A DNA stretch of 64,000 nucleotides from Paenibacillus sp. FSL R10-2734 (GTDB lineage: Bacteria; Bacillota; Bacilli; Paenibacillales; Paenibacillaceae). This document shows, one piece after another, positions 34,963 to 45,800 of this stretch (positions are counted from its first letter, which is position 1; each line of letters starts with the position of its first letter). Both the position numbers and the translations under genes were made by a program. Below the pieces are notes generated by a model. That model was not told the origin of the DNA. It did not search any database and worked only from the letters and a program-made list of their open reading frames with translations. The DNA is taken from contig NZ_CP150170.1 in assembly GCF_037963865.1 (NCBI RefSeq), forward strand, positions 2,232,001 to 2,296,000. Direction: 5' to 3'.

Positions 34963-35949
34963 TTACGATTGAAGACGTTTCTCCAGTCTTGACCATACAG
35001 GCAGGTAACATAATGGGAGTGCAATTAGCGAGCATACTACATTAAAAATAGTCTGTGCATGGGCGATTTGTGAGGCGGGTCCTCCGCCAATCCATGCAGC
35101 AGTTGCTTGTAGGGGTCCGATAAGAGGTAGGAACAGCAGCGCACCACCTACATTGAGCGCAACATGCGACCAAGCGACGAAGACGCCAGAAGGCGAGCCG
35201 CCGATGGAAGCGATGATTGCCGTGACGCAGGTGCCAACGTTGGCACCGAGCACGATGGCTATGCCGAGCTCTGGTGGCATGGCACCTGAGGCAGCAATGC
35301 CCATAGCCATGGCGATAACCGCGGCGCTGCTATGTAACAGGGCAGTTAAGCAGGCACCTGCGGCGAGTCCCCATAGGGCACTTGTGGCGGCATGATTCAG
35401 GAACCAGAGGAATAGTCCACTCTCTTGAAGTGTCCCGCCGATGGATTGCATGACTGAGATTCCCCATAAAATTAGGGCGAATCCTGTTACAGCCAGGCTA
35501 ATGAACTGCATCGGCCCGGATATTTTCCGGCAGAGTGTAGCCGCCCGTGACGTATGGGGCAGCTCGCCTGCTATAACAGCCGCTGCCCACAGACTCAGCG
35601 AGGCTGCCAGCAATGGCGAGGCCATGGAATTAATCTGAAGTCCGATCAGTTCGGTGGTCAATGTGGTGCCGATATTGCTGCCCAGGATAATGCCAAGTGT
35701 GCGGGCATAGGTGAGCAGGCCGGCATTCACCATGCCGATCGTCAACACAGTTACAGCCGTACTGCTCTGAAGCAGGGCGGATAGCAAGCTGCTGGCTATC
35801 ATTCCTTTGATAGGTGTAGAGGTAGCCTTATTCAAGCTTCTTGTCAACAGAGGTCCTGCTAGCTTGGACAACGCTGTTTCCATTAGCTTCATGCCAGCCA
35901 GAAAGATGATAAGACCATATATGATAGGGAAAAACAGATCACGGAACAT
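34963..35949 (-). CDS. Na/Pi-cotransporter II-related protein (NptA-like)
   Basis: A 328-residue membrane protein of the Na/phosphate cotransporter family. The two inverted repeats are visible: SSLLSALLQSSTAVTVLTIGMV with GIILGSNIGTTLTTE (about 60-105) and CLTALLHSSAAVIAMAMGIA with VLGANVGTCVTA (about 195-250). QSS and HSS are the paired substrate-coordinating motifs. The start at 35949 (MFRDLF) has AAAGGAG nine bases upstream; the longer frame to 36021 is not supported. This is the short form without a C-terminal PhoU domain. It is convergent with ecfT. Confidence 0.88.
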   Translation of the reverse strand: MFRDLFFPIIYGLIIFLAGMKLMETALSKLAGPLLTRSLNKATSTPIKGMIASSLLSALLQSSTAVTVLTIGMVNAGLLTYARTLGIILGSNIGTTLTTELIGLQINSMASPLLAASLSLWAAAVIAGELPHTSRAATLCRKISGPMQFISLAVTGFALILWGISVMQSIGGTLQESGLFLWFLNHAATSALWGLAAGACLTALLHSSAAVIAMAMGIAASGAMPPELGIAIVLGANVGTCVTAIIASIGGSPSGVFVAWSHVALNVGGALLFLPLIGPLQATAAWIGGGPASQIAHAQTIFNVVCSLIALPLCYLPVWSRLEKRLQS

Positions 35950-36048
35950 AGGGCATACTCCTTTGGACGAGGGTTGTACACCAATATATGAAAGTAACGT
36001 GTAGGACATGTATAAAATCATTTTTAGAAGAACAGGGAGTTGAAGTCA

Positions 36049-37473
36049 TTGGCATCGGTTATTTTAGAACGCAATCGCAAAAAAAGACTGGAACAAGGTC
36101 ATCCATGGGTTTACGCAGGTGAAGTAGCATCGGTAGAAGGAAACCCAGAGGCTGGGGGATTAGTAGATGTCCTTAACCATCAAGGCCGGTTTCTGGCTGT
36201 AGGATATTACAATCCAGCTTCACAGATTCGGGTAAGAATTGTATCGCAGGGACCTTTGGCTATTATGGACACAGCCTTTTTCGCAGAACGTTTTGCGAAT
36301 TGCCTGGAACATAGAGATCGTTTCCTTCCTGGCGCAGATGCTTACCGTTTGGTTTATGGTGAAGCGGACTTTCTGCCAGGGCTTATTGTGGATCGGTTCG
36401 GGGACATTCTAGTTGTGCAGCTGCTTACACTCGGAATGGACAAGCGGCGTGCAGAGATTGTTGAAGCGCTTGTACAGGTTATGGCACCGCGTGGTATCTA
36501 TGAACGTAGTGATGTTAGTGTACGCGAGCTTGAAGGTCTAGAGCAGACTACAGGCGTGTTGTACGGGGAATGCCCACGACATGTTACCGTAAGTGAGAAT
36601 GGTCTGAAGCTAGTGGTAGATATCGAAGAGGGCCAAAAGACAGGCTACTTCTTTGACCAGCGCGAGAATAGAGCATCTATTGCTCCACTGATGAAGGGCT
36701 GGGGTGGACGAAGCGGAATTACACTGCAAGAAATCGAAGCAGAAGACGGTTCGCTACAGACTTTGCCGGTAAATAAGAGTGGTAAGCATGTAACCTTCCC
36801 TTATTGGGATGGTGCGACAGTGCTTGAATGCTTCTCCCATACGGGTAGCTTCACTCTGCATGCTTGCAAATATGGCGCGAAAAAAGTAACCTGCCTTGAC
36901 GTTTCTGCTCATGCTATAGAGAGTGCCAAGGTTAATGTGGAGCTGAATGGCTTTAGTGACCGCGTGGAATTTGTAGTGGATGATGCTTTTGCCTACCTGC
37001 GCAATCAGGTGAAAGGGCTGGAGGAACGTTCGGAACGAGCAACAGTTGCAAGCGGAACAGATTCGGCCGTAGCTGCTACAAAACCTAAATCTGGTGGCAA
37101 AGCGACCAAAACCGACACATCTAAGCCGATGACAGCCGGCGGCGGACGAACTTGGGATGTAGTTATCCTGGACCCTCCGGCATTTGCAAAAACTAAAAGT
37201 GCAGTAGCAGGAGCTTGCCGTGGTTATAAGGATATCAATCTACACGGCATGAAGCTGGTGAACGAAGGCGGTTATTTAGTTACAGCAAGCTGTTCATATC
37301 ACATGCAGCCGGACCTGTTCCTAGAGACGATTGCAGACGCAGCTAAAGATGCTGGTAAAGTATTGAGACTTGTGGAATGGCGGGCCGCAGGCAAAGACCA
37401 TCCACAAATTCTTGGTGTTAACGAAGGCCACTACCTGAAGTTTGCGATTTTTGAAGTGCGGAGTAAGAAATAA
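36049..37473 (+). CDS. class I SAM-dependent rRNA methyltransferase, RlmI-like (23S m5C type)
   Basis: A 474-residue enzyme with an N-terminal PUA domain (LERNRKKRLEQGHPWVYAGEV), then a SAM fold with EGQKTGYFFDQRENR, VLECFSHTGSFTLHA, TCLDVSAHAIESAKVN and catalytic ILDPPAFAK. It is related to E. coli RlmI, which makes m5C1962 in 23S rRNA. The Shine-Dalgarno AGGGAG (36034-36039) sits nine bases before TTG 36049, so that codon rather than TTG 36040 is the start. Two low-complexity inserts (about 215-250 and 325-365) lengthen it beyond the usual 395 residues. The second falls just before the DPPAF motif. Confidence 0.88.
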   Translation: MASVILERNRKKRLEQGHPWVYAGEVASVEGNPEAGGLVDVLNHQGRFLAVGYYNPASQIRVRIVSQGPLAIMDTAFFAERFANCLEHRDRFLPGADAYRLVYGEADFLPGLIVDRFGDILVVQLLTLGMDKRRAEIVEALVQVMAPRGIYERSDVSVRELEGLEQTTGVLYGECPRHVTVSENGLKLVVDIEEGQKTGYFFDQRENRASIAPLMKGWGGRSGITLQEIEAEDGSLQTLPVNKSGKHVTFPYWDGATVLECFSHTGSFTLHACKYGAKKVTCLDVSAHAIESAKVNVELNGFSDRVEFVVDDAFAYLRNQVKGLEERSERATVASGTDSAVAATKPKSGGKATKTDTSKPMTAGGGRTWDVVILDPPAFAKTKSAVAGACRGYKDINLHGMKLVNEGGYLVTASCSYHMQPDLFLETIADAAKDAGKVLRLVEWRAAGKDHPQILGVNEGHYLKFAIFEVRSKK

Positions 37474-37501
37474 GCTGGAACGCGCATCCGTTATAATGAG
37501 T

Positions 37502-37770
37502 AAATGAACCCATGAACCCATGAACCCATGAACTCATGAACCCATGAACGAATAAACGAATAAACGAATAAACGAATGAACGAACACAAGAACACAGGAA
37601 CGCAAGATACAAGACACAAGACACAAGAACACAAGATACAAGACACAAGAGCACAAGAACACAAGAACACAAGAACACAAGAACACAAGAGCACAAGAAC
37701 ACAAGAACACAAGAACACAAGATACAAGACACAAGAGCACAAGAGCACAAGAGCACAAGAACCATGATCC
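37502..37770. repeat. octamer tandem array
   Basis: Successive 8-bp repeats: about five units of ATGAACCC, then about four of GAATAAAC or GAATGAAC, then about 25 units of the AAGAACAC/AAGACACA/AAGAGCAC type. Because the unit is not a multiple of three, all frames stay open and produce spurious Cys/Leu/Val-rich or Lys/Thr-rich frames. None is a gene. Confidence 0.9.
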
Positions 37771-37871
37771 ACAAACCACAAACCACAAACCTATGATCCG
37801 TAAGGAGGAGCTTTTGCGAGAGCCCTTTTTACGGATTTTTTGCGTGTTCTTTGCTGAGGTAAATTAGCTAT

Positions 37872-38945
37872 CGGACTCAGGAGACATTAAATGGTACAAA
37901 TTTGCTCAATTTGGAATGCTTTCGGACCCCAGAGGCGCTATTGCTGTGAAATAGGTCGAAAATGACCCGTTTTTTGAGTATAGGTGCACTGGAGTCCGGA
38001 AATCTCTGAAAATGGCCTAAAATGCATGAATAACGTCACCTGAGTCCGAAAGTAATCCAGCAGAAAGATTTATTGTAGGGGAGCTAGACAATAGGCGGTA
38101 ACGAGGCTGGTCTTGAATGTGTTCTTAAGGATGGATTTAACGATGGTCTAAGGTAAGGCGTTGCTAACGGACTCAGATGATACTAAATAGCGAAAAAAGC
38201 CAATATTTGAACCGTTTCGGACTCCAGAGGCGCTATTGCTGTGAAATAGGTCGAAAATGACCCGTTTTTTGAGTAATAGGTGCACTGGAGTCCGAAAATG
38301 TCTGAAAACGGCTTGAAATTCATGAATAACGACTCCTGAGTCCGAATGTAATCCAGCAGAAAGATTTATTGTAGGGGAGCTAGACAATAGGCGGTAACGA
38401 GGCTGGTCTTGAATGTGTTCTTAAGGATGGATTTAACGATGGTCTAAGGTAAGGCGTTGCTAACGGACTCAGATGATACTAAATAGCGAAAAAAGCCAAT
38501 ATTTGAACCGTTTCGGACTCCAGAGGCGCTATTGCTGTGAAATAGGTCGAAAATGACCCGCTTTTTGAGTAATAGGTGCACTGGAGTCCGAAAATCTCTG
38601 AAAATGGCCTAAAATGCATGAATAGCGACTCCTGAGTCCGAATGTAATCCAGCAGAAAGGTTTATTGTAGGGGAGCTAGACAATATAGACAATAAGCGGC
38701 AACGAGGCTGGTCTTGAATGTGTTCTTAAGGATGGATTTAACGATGGCCTAAGGTAAGGAGCTGCTAACGGACTCAGATGATACTAAACAGCGAAAAAAG
38801 CCAATATTTGAACCGTTTCGGACTCCACAGACGCTATCGGCCCCAAAGCAGCCGAAAAGGGACACTTATTCGCTGGATAGCTGCACTGGAGTCCGAAAAG
38901 TTGCCAAAACAGCACTAAATTCACAAATAGCGACTCCTGAGTCCG
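37872..38945. repeat. four tandem copies of the 177-bp symmetric element (296-bp period)
   Basis: Copies lie at 37872-38048, 38168-38344, 38464-38640 and 38769-38945, each 177 bp between CGGACTCA and TGAGTCCG. Inner sites CGGACTCCAG and CTGGAGTCCG are at offsets 51-60 and 118-127 (52 for the left inner site of copy 1). Copies are separated by an unrelated spacer of 119-128 bp that is itself repeated. A further 50-bp partial duplication follows copy 4 (38891-38995). No gene is seen from 37474 to 39358. Confidence 0.88.
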
Positions 38946-39358
38946 AAAAGTTGTCAAAACAGCACTAAATTCACAAATAGTGACTCCTGAGTCCAAATGT
39001 AATTAATGTAGCTAGCTAAACCAAAAATGTAGAGTGTTGAATGCGGAATCTTGATGGTGAACCCCGATGGTGAACCCCGAAACCTAACTCCACGCTCCGA
39101 ACAGAAATAATCGCACATTGCGCACCGGGTATTTAACAAACTAAACATATTAAACAGCAAGCCACCAGATATGGAGGGGGTATTTTCCCATTGTAAATCA
39201 ATAGAAAATAATAGCAAACGCATGTTCTGATTTGTGCGGTTATGCTATACTGAGGGGACGAGGAACGACTGAACTTTTTCAATTGAATTCAATCAATGGG
39301 TGGATATTTCACCTTGTATCATATACATTTTCTCCGCTACGGAAGGAGTCTATCAATT

Positions 39359-42300
39359 ATGTCGGTAACCTTTTTACTAGGCCGCTCAGGCAGTGGCAAG
39401 ACAACAAAAATATGGGAGTCCATCTCTTCTTCTTTAGAAAAGGAGCCTCTTGGCGCACCGATTATTATTCTTGTACCGGAGCAGGGCTCATTTGGCGCGG
39501 AACGGGGACTGCTGACTGTAGGAAATGTGAAGGGCAGCATTCGGGCGCAGACACTGAGCTTTTCACGGCTTGCCTATCGGGTGAAGCAGGAGACGGGAGG
39601 CAGTGCTAGTCTGCCTATCAGTGAAGAAGGTAAGAAGATGTTGATTTACAAAATCATCAGTCGTCGCAAAGAGGAACTAAAATTGTTCGGTGCCTCTGCG
39701 GACAGACCGGGGTTTGTGGAACGGCTAAATCAACTGCATACAGAGATGAAGCGTTGCTGTTTGGCTTCCTCTGATTTAGAGGAGCAGTTGACCGTAATGC
39801 GAGGTGCTATTGCAAGAAGTCCGATTCTTGAAGGCAAGCTGGATGATTTACAGCTAGTATTCAGCGAATTAGAGAAGGAGATGTCACGTCTCTATATCGA
39901 TGAAGAGGATCGTTTAGCGGAATTAGCTGAGCATATTCCTGACTCCTCCTATATTCGTGGAGCGGAAATTTGGGTAGATGGGTTCCATGGCTTTACACCA
40001 CAGGAATTCGTAGTGCTTCGAGAATTGATGCAGCAGGCTTCGAAGCTGACCGTTTCACTCACACTTGATCGACCCTACCCTTATGGAGATCAGTTGAATG
40101 AGCTGGAGCTGTTTCATCCTTCTGCGGTAACTTATATTAAACTTCGTGGAATAGCAGAAGAGCTGGGCATTGATGTGTGGGACGAGCTACTGGAGCCTGC
40201 TGTTCTGCCACGTTTTGCAGAAAGTCCTGTTCTTGCACACCTTGAACGAGGATATGACCGCCGTAAGGTCTGGAAAGATGCAGATGATTTAGCAAACGAG
40301 GCTATATCTATAGGGGCTGCGGTTTCACATAGAGCAGAGGTCGAGGGAGCGCTACGAGAAATGACCCGACTGGCGCGGGACGAAGGCGCAAAATATGGTG
40401 AAATGGCTGTATTGATGCGTAATATTGGAGATTATGAGCAGCTGATTAAACCATTGTTCCAAGATTACGGGGTACCATTTTTTCTGGACCAGAAGGTAAA
40501 TGAGCTGCATCATCCGCTAGTGGAGTTTCTACGTTCCGCAATGGATTTGGTGCGTCGTCGCTGGCGCTATGAGGATGTGTTTCGCTGCGTAAAGACAGAG
40601 CTTTTACTTCCGCTGGACGGTAGTATTACGCGTGAGGATATGGATGCCTTAGAGAATTATGTGCTTGCTTGCGGAATTCATGGATATCGCTGGACGGATG
40701 GCCGCTCATGGAAAGGTATCCCTAGCTTGTCGCTGGAAGGCGGCAGACCGATGGATGATGAACTGCTTGCTACTATGGAGCGATGCCGTGCTAGTATAAC
40801 GGGTCCTCTATTTGCTTTTGAGAAACGAATTCAGAAGAGTCGCAGTGGCCTTGAACTTTGTACCGCAGTGTATAAGCTGCTTGAAGAGACGGATGTTGCA
40901 CGAAAGCTGGAGAAGCTTAGCGTTGATTCTATGGAGAAGGGACAACCAGAGAAGGCTAGGGAACATAGCCAGCTGTGGGGCGCGGTACTTGATCTACTGG
41001 ATCAGATCGTTGAAATGATGGGCAACGAGAGACTTGAGTTTGATGTGTTCACTGGGGTTCTAGAGACAGGACTTGCTGAGCTTAAGATGGGACTAGTTCC
41101 TCCTGCGCTGGATCAAGTGCTGGTCGGTAACATGGATCGGACGCGACCAACGGGAGTTAAATATGCCTTTTTGCTTGGATTTAATGAAGGTGTTGTACCT
41201 GCGCAGTTTAAGGAAGATGGAATACTCTCGGAAGGCGAGCGTTCAGTGCTTGAGAACGCTGGAATGGAGCTTGCTCCTGGTGCTTCTCGTAAACTGCTGG
41301 ACGAGCGGTTTCTGATCTATAATGCGCTAACGACAGGAAGCAAAAAGCTCTGGATTAGCTACGCTACAGCTGATGATGAAGGTAAGGCACTCCTTCCCTC
41401 TGAGGTTATTCGTCATTTGCATAAAATGTTTCCAATGGTTAAAGAGCATGTCTTGTCCGCACTTCCCCCTGCGGGACTACCAGAAGAAGTCAGAGATTCC
41501 ATTCACCTAGGTTTCATTGGTCATCCAGAACAGAGTCTTCGTGCATTGATTATGCAGCTGCGGCAATGGCGTCAGGGGGCGGAAATTCCTGAATTATGGT
41601 GGGATGCTTATAACTGGTTCGCTGAGCACAAAGATCGCAACCCTCAATTGAAACGTCTGCTCAGTTCGCTGTTCTATCGTAACGTGGGAATGAAGCTAAA
41701 AGGTGGAACGAGCCTCCGATTGTACGGTGGATCGACTCTGCGTGGCAGTGTATCCCGGATGGAGAAGTTTGTGGCTTGCTCCTTCTCCCATTTTGCATCC
41801 TATGGACTAAGACTGAAGGAACGCCAGCTATATAAGCTGCAAGCACCTGATATTGGACAACTGTTCCATGCTGCGTTAAGTGACATGGCGGTAAGACTGA
41901 AACGAGAGGGCCGCGGCTGGGGAAGCTTGTCCCCAGAGGAATGTCGGCGTGAGGCCAGTGAGACGGTAGAACGTCTATCGCCGATGCTTCAGGGTGAAAT
42001 TCTGATGAGCTCCAAACGTTACGGCTACATCTCACGTAAGCTAAAGAACATTGTTGGACGCGCTTCTGTGATTCTGGGCGAACATGCTCGCAGAGGTAGC
42101 TTTGAGCCAGTAGGGCTGGAGCTGGATTTTGGACCGGATAAGGAGTTGCCGCCTTTAAGAATCACTTTGCCGAATGGCTGTGTGATGGAGGTTGTTGGTC
42201 GAATTGACCGCGTAGATATGGCTCGTGGAGAGAATGGAATTCTTCTGCGAGTAATTGATTATAAATCGAGCCAAAAGGACCTCAAGCTGCATGAGGTGTA

Positions 42301-42871
42301 CTATGGATTATCGCTGCAAATGCTCACTTATCTGGATGTGCTGCTTACTTACTCGGAGCAATGGCTTGGGCAGCCGGCTCTTCCGGCAGGGATGCTGTAT
42401 TTCCATGTGCATGACCCACTGTTAACCTCATCCAATGGGATGAACAAGGAGCAGGCAGAGCAAGAATTGCTGAAACGCTTCAAGATGAAAGGACTGCTTA
42501 CGGCAGACCGTGAGGTTGTATCCTTGATGGATACAACCTTAGATAAAGGGTATTCTTCCATCGTGCCTGTAGCTGTAAAAGCTGATGGCAGCTTTTATAG
42601 CAGTGCTTCTGTAGCTACACCAGAGCAATGGGGGCACTTATTGTCTTCCGTTCGGGAAACGATCTCGGATATCGGGACACGCATTACGGAGGGCGATGTG
42701 GCGATTGAGCCATACCGGATTGGGCAGGAGACAGCCTGCACGTTCTGTTCTTTTAGACCTGTCTGCCAGTTCGATGAAGCCGTGGAAGGCAATGGCTACA
42801 ACAATCTGAGTAAGCCAGGAAAGGACGTTATTTGGGATCTGCTGTCCCGCAAAGGAGGAACTACACCGTGA
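39359..42871 (+). CDS. addB: helicase-exonuclease AddAB, subunit AddB
   Basis: AddB forms with AddA the double-strand-break resection complex that loads recombinase at Chi. From ATG 39359 it is 1170 residues. Walker A GRSGSGKTT is at residues 8-16, and the inactive-helicase core follows. The C-terminal RecB-type nuclease has VIDYKSSQKDL (about 965) and the iron-sulphur cysteines CTFCSFRPVC (about 1127-1136), with the fourth Cys upstream. GGAAGGAG (39341-39348) sets the start; the longer frame to 39296 lacks family similarity. It overlaps addA by four bases. Confidence 0.96.
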   Translation: MSVTFLLGRSGSGKTTKIWESISSSLEKEPLGAPIIILVPEQGSFGAERGLLTVGNVKGSIRAQTLSFSRLAYRVKQETGGSASLPISEEGKKMLIYKIISRRKEELKLFGASADRPGFVERLNQLHTEMKRCCLASSDLEEQLTVMRGAIARSPILEGKLDDLQLVFSELEKEMSRLYIDEEDRLAELAEHIPDSSYIRGAEIWVDGFHGFTPQEFVVLRELMQQASKLTVSLTLDRPYPYGDQLNELELFHPSAVTYIKLRGIAEELGIDVWDELLEPAVLPRFAESPVLAHLERGYDRRKVWKDADDLANEAISIGAAVSHRAEVEGALREMTRLARDEGAKYGEMAVLMRNIGDYEQLIKPLFQDYGVPFFLDQKVNELHHPLVEFLRSAMDLVRRRWRYEDVFRCVKTELLLPLDGSITREDMDALENYVLACGIHGYRWTDGRSWKGIPSLSLEGGRPMDDELLATMERCRASITGPLFAFEKRIQKSRSGLELCTAVYKLLEETDVARKLEKLSVDSMEKGQPEKAREHSQLWGAVLDLLDQIVEMMGNERLEFDVFTGVLETGLAELKMGLVPPALDQVLVGNMDRTRPTGVKYAFLLGFNEGVVPAQFKEDGILSEGERSVLENAGMELAPGASRKLLDERFLIYNALTTGSKKLWISYATADDEGKALLPSEVIRHLHKMFPMVKEHVLSALPPAGLPEEVRDSIHLGFIGHPEQSLRALIMQLRQWRQGAEIPELWWDAYNWFAEHKDRNPQLKRLLSSLFYRNVGMKLKGGTSLRLYGGSTLRGSVSRMEKFVACSFSHFASYGLRLKERQLYKLQAPDIGQLFHAALSDMAVRLKREGRGWGSLSPEECRREASETVERLSPMLQGEILMSSKRYGYISRKLKNIVGRASVILGEHARRGSFEPVGLELDFGPDKELPPLRITLPNGCVMEVVGRIDRVDMARGENGILLRVIDYKSSQKDLKLHEVYYGLSLQMLTYLDVLLTYSEQWLGQPALPAGMLYFHVHDPLLTSSNGMNKEQAEQELLKRFKMKGLLTADREVVSLMDTTLDKGYSSIVPVAVKADGSFYSSASVATPEQWGHLLSSVRETISDIGTRITEGDVAIEPYRIGQETACTFCSFRPVCQFDEAVEGNGYNNLSKPGKDVIWDLLSRKGGTTP

Positions 42872-45800
42872 GTATTAAACCTGAAATAGAAGCGAAACCG
42901 GAAGGAAGCATATGGAGTGATGACCAGTGGCGCGCCATTGCTGAGAGCGGTGATGATATTCTCGTTGCCGCGGCAGCAGGCTCCGGTAAGACGGCGGTGC
43001 TGGTAGAACGGATTATTCGCAAGATTAGCAAGGAAGAGAACGGCTTTAGCGTAGACAGATTGTTGGTAGCTACGTTTACCAAAGCTGCTGCTGCCGAGAT
43101 GCGGCAGCGGATCAGGGAAGCACTTGATCGGGAGCTGGAGGAGAATGGGGAGAATGACCATTTACGCCGTCAGCTGTCGCTGCTTGGTAAGGCTTCTATT
43201 ACAACACTACACTCCTTCTGTCTGGAAGTGATCCGGCGTTATTATCAGATCATTCCGATTGATCCCGGTTTCCGTATCCTGAACGAACATGAAGCAGAGA
43301 TGATGCGGCAGGAGCTGCTGCAAGAACTGCTGGAGGAAAAATATGGTGAAGTGGGCGAAGATGGCGCGGATAGCATATTTGTACAGCTTGCTGACTGGTT
43401 CAGTGGTGAACGCAGCGATGATGCGGTACATGCGCTCATACAGCGACTGCATGATTATGCCCGCAGCCATCCTTGGCCAGAGCAGTGGCTTCGTGATACC
43501 GCAGCGGACTTCTCATTACCTGACACTGACAGCTTGGGTCGAACACCATGGGTGCTTAGTATCCTTGAAGAAGCGAAGCTGACACTCGCGGGTGCTGCCA
43601 GTCAGCTTATTCAAGGCCGTGAGATTGCGCTACAGCCTGGCGGACCGGCACCTTATGCTGAGAATTTGGCAGCTGATCTTGAGATGGTAAATGCATTGCA
43701 GGAGGCCGTGAATGAACGGCCTTGGGCAGAATTATATGATGTTTTCATGGAAGTATACTTTGGAAAATTAAAGGCCTGTAAGAAGGATGCGACGGATCCT
43801 GGATTACAGGAGATGGTTAAAGAGCTGCGCGATAGCGTGAAAAAGAGTATTTTGGATCTTCAAAAGGCATTGTTTGGCCGTCCTGCAGATGTCTTTTTGA
43901 GAGAACTGAACGAGGCAGCACCTCTTATGGCAGAGCTTGCTGAGACGGTAATAGCGTTCGGTGAACGTTATCGAATCGAAAAAGCGGGACGGGGTTTAGT
44001 CGACTTCAGTGATTTGGAGCATTATTGTCTACAAATTTTACGCCATCCAGAATCTCTACCGGGTCATTCCCTGCCTTCTGATGCAGCGATGGAGTACCGT
44101 GCCCAATTCGATGAGGTTCTGTTAGATGAATATCAGGATACGAATAGTGTGCAAGAAGAGATTGTGCGGCTTATCTCCCGCGAAACACCTGGCAACCGGT
44201 TTATGGTTGGAGATATGAAGCAAAGTATTTATCGTTTCCGTCTGGCGGAGCCAGGGTTATTCCTGGAAAAATACCGTAGCTTTAGCTCAAAAAATGCCGA
44301 TGATCCATCTGTAAATTCCAATGAACCGTCAGGCGGCTCGGTCATCGATTTGGCCCGTAATTTCCGCAGTCGTATGGAGGTTGTGAATGCCGTAAATATG
44401 ATCTTCCGGCAGATTATGAATGAGTCGGTAGCGGAGATTACTTATGATGAACGCGCCGAGCTTGTTTACGGTGCGAATTTCCCAGGAGCAGCAGAAAATG
44501 GACCAGATACATTTTTTGCACCTGAGTTATTACTGATCGATCGTGGAACTTCAGCAGGCAAGTCCGAAGAGATTTCCGAAGACGGTGAGACGCCGCTTCA
44601 GGAAAGTGAGGCCATCGAGAGTGAGACGGCGCAGCTAGAAGCACGGGCCATTGCCCGGCGTATTTCACAGATGACCGGCATGAATGGTGGAGCGCCGCTG
44701 CTTATTTATGATAAAGGACTCAAAATTATGCGCCCGGTTATTTACGGCGATATCGTGATTCTACTTCGCTCGGCCAGAATATGGACCCCTCTAATCATCG
44801 AAGAGCTTCGGATGGAGGGAATCCCTGCTTATGGAGATCTGAATAAAGGATATTTTGAAGCAACAGAAGTGGAAATTGCACTTTCACTCTTGAAAATTGT
44901 AGATAATCCTCAGCAGGATATACCACTCGCTGGCGTACTCCGTTCACCTGTGGTTGGATTAACTGAAGAAGAATTGGCTACGGTTCGGATGTGCAGTCAT
45001 GGCTCTTTCTACCGTGCCGTACAAATGGCGGCGGACATGCAGGATGTGAGAGAGGCCGAGGAAGAGTATGATCTCTTCTCAGCTCATGTAACTGAATCAG
45101 CTAGCGCCGCTGAAAGAAATGCTTCCTCAAATGAAGCTCTTTTTGATGCCAGCATTCATGACGTGAAAGCAGAACGTGAGGCTGCGCCGCAAATTAGTCC
45201 AGAGCTGAAACGTAAACTTGAACATTTTCTAGGACTGTTGGAAAGCTGGAGAGATGCGGCTAGACAAGGCAGTCTCAGTGAGTTGATCTGGCGTATCTAT
45301 GGAGAGAGCGGTTATATGGAATGGGTTGGAGGCTTGCCTGGAGGCTCACAGCGTCAGAACAATCTTAAAGCCTTGTATGATCGGGCTGTTCAATTTGAGA
45401 ATGACACTGCGGCGCGTGGATTGTTCCGTTTTTTGGTGTTCATTTCACGGCTACGTGAGAATGGCGGGGATCTCGGCGTAGCTGGTGGTGGCGGTGAAGA
45501 AGGCAATGGGGTCAGAATCATGACCATCCATAAATCCAAAGGCTTGGAGTTCCCTGTTGTTTTTATAGCGGGTATGGCTAAGCAATTTAATCGGCAGGAT
45601 TTGCACTCTCCATTCTTGATGCACAAAGAGCTTGGCTTTGGGCCACGTTTTGTGGAGCGGGATACACGGGTTAGCTATCCAACCCTTTCTTATCTGGCTA
45701 TTAATCGTCGTACACGGCTAGAATTATTAGCTGAAGAAATGCGTGTATTATATGTAGCGTTAACGCGTCCAAGAGATAAGATGATTCTAGTTGGTACTGT

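Noticed and set aside
37418..37788. Cys/Leu/Val-rich minus-strand frames in all three phases
   Set aside because: They are products of the octamer repeat, whose unit length keeps every frame open. There is no ribosome binding site and no domain.
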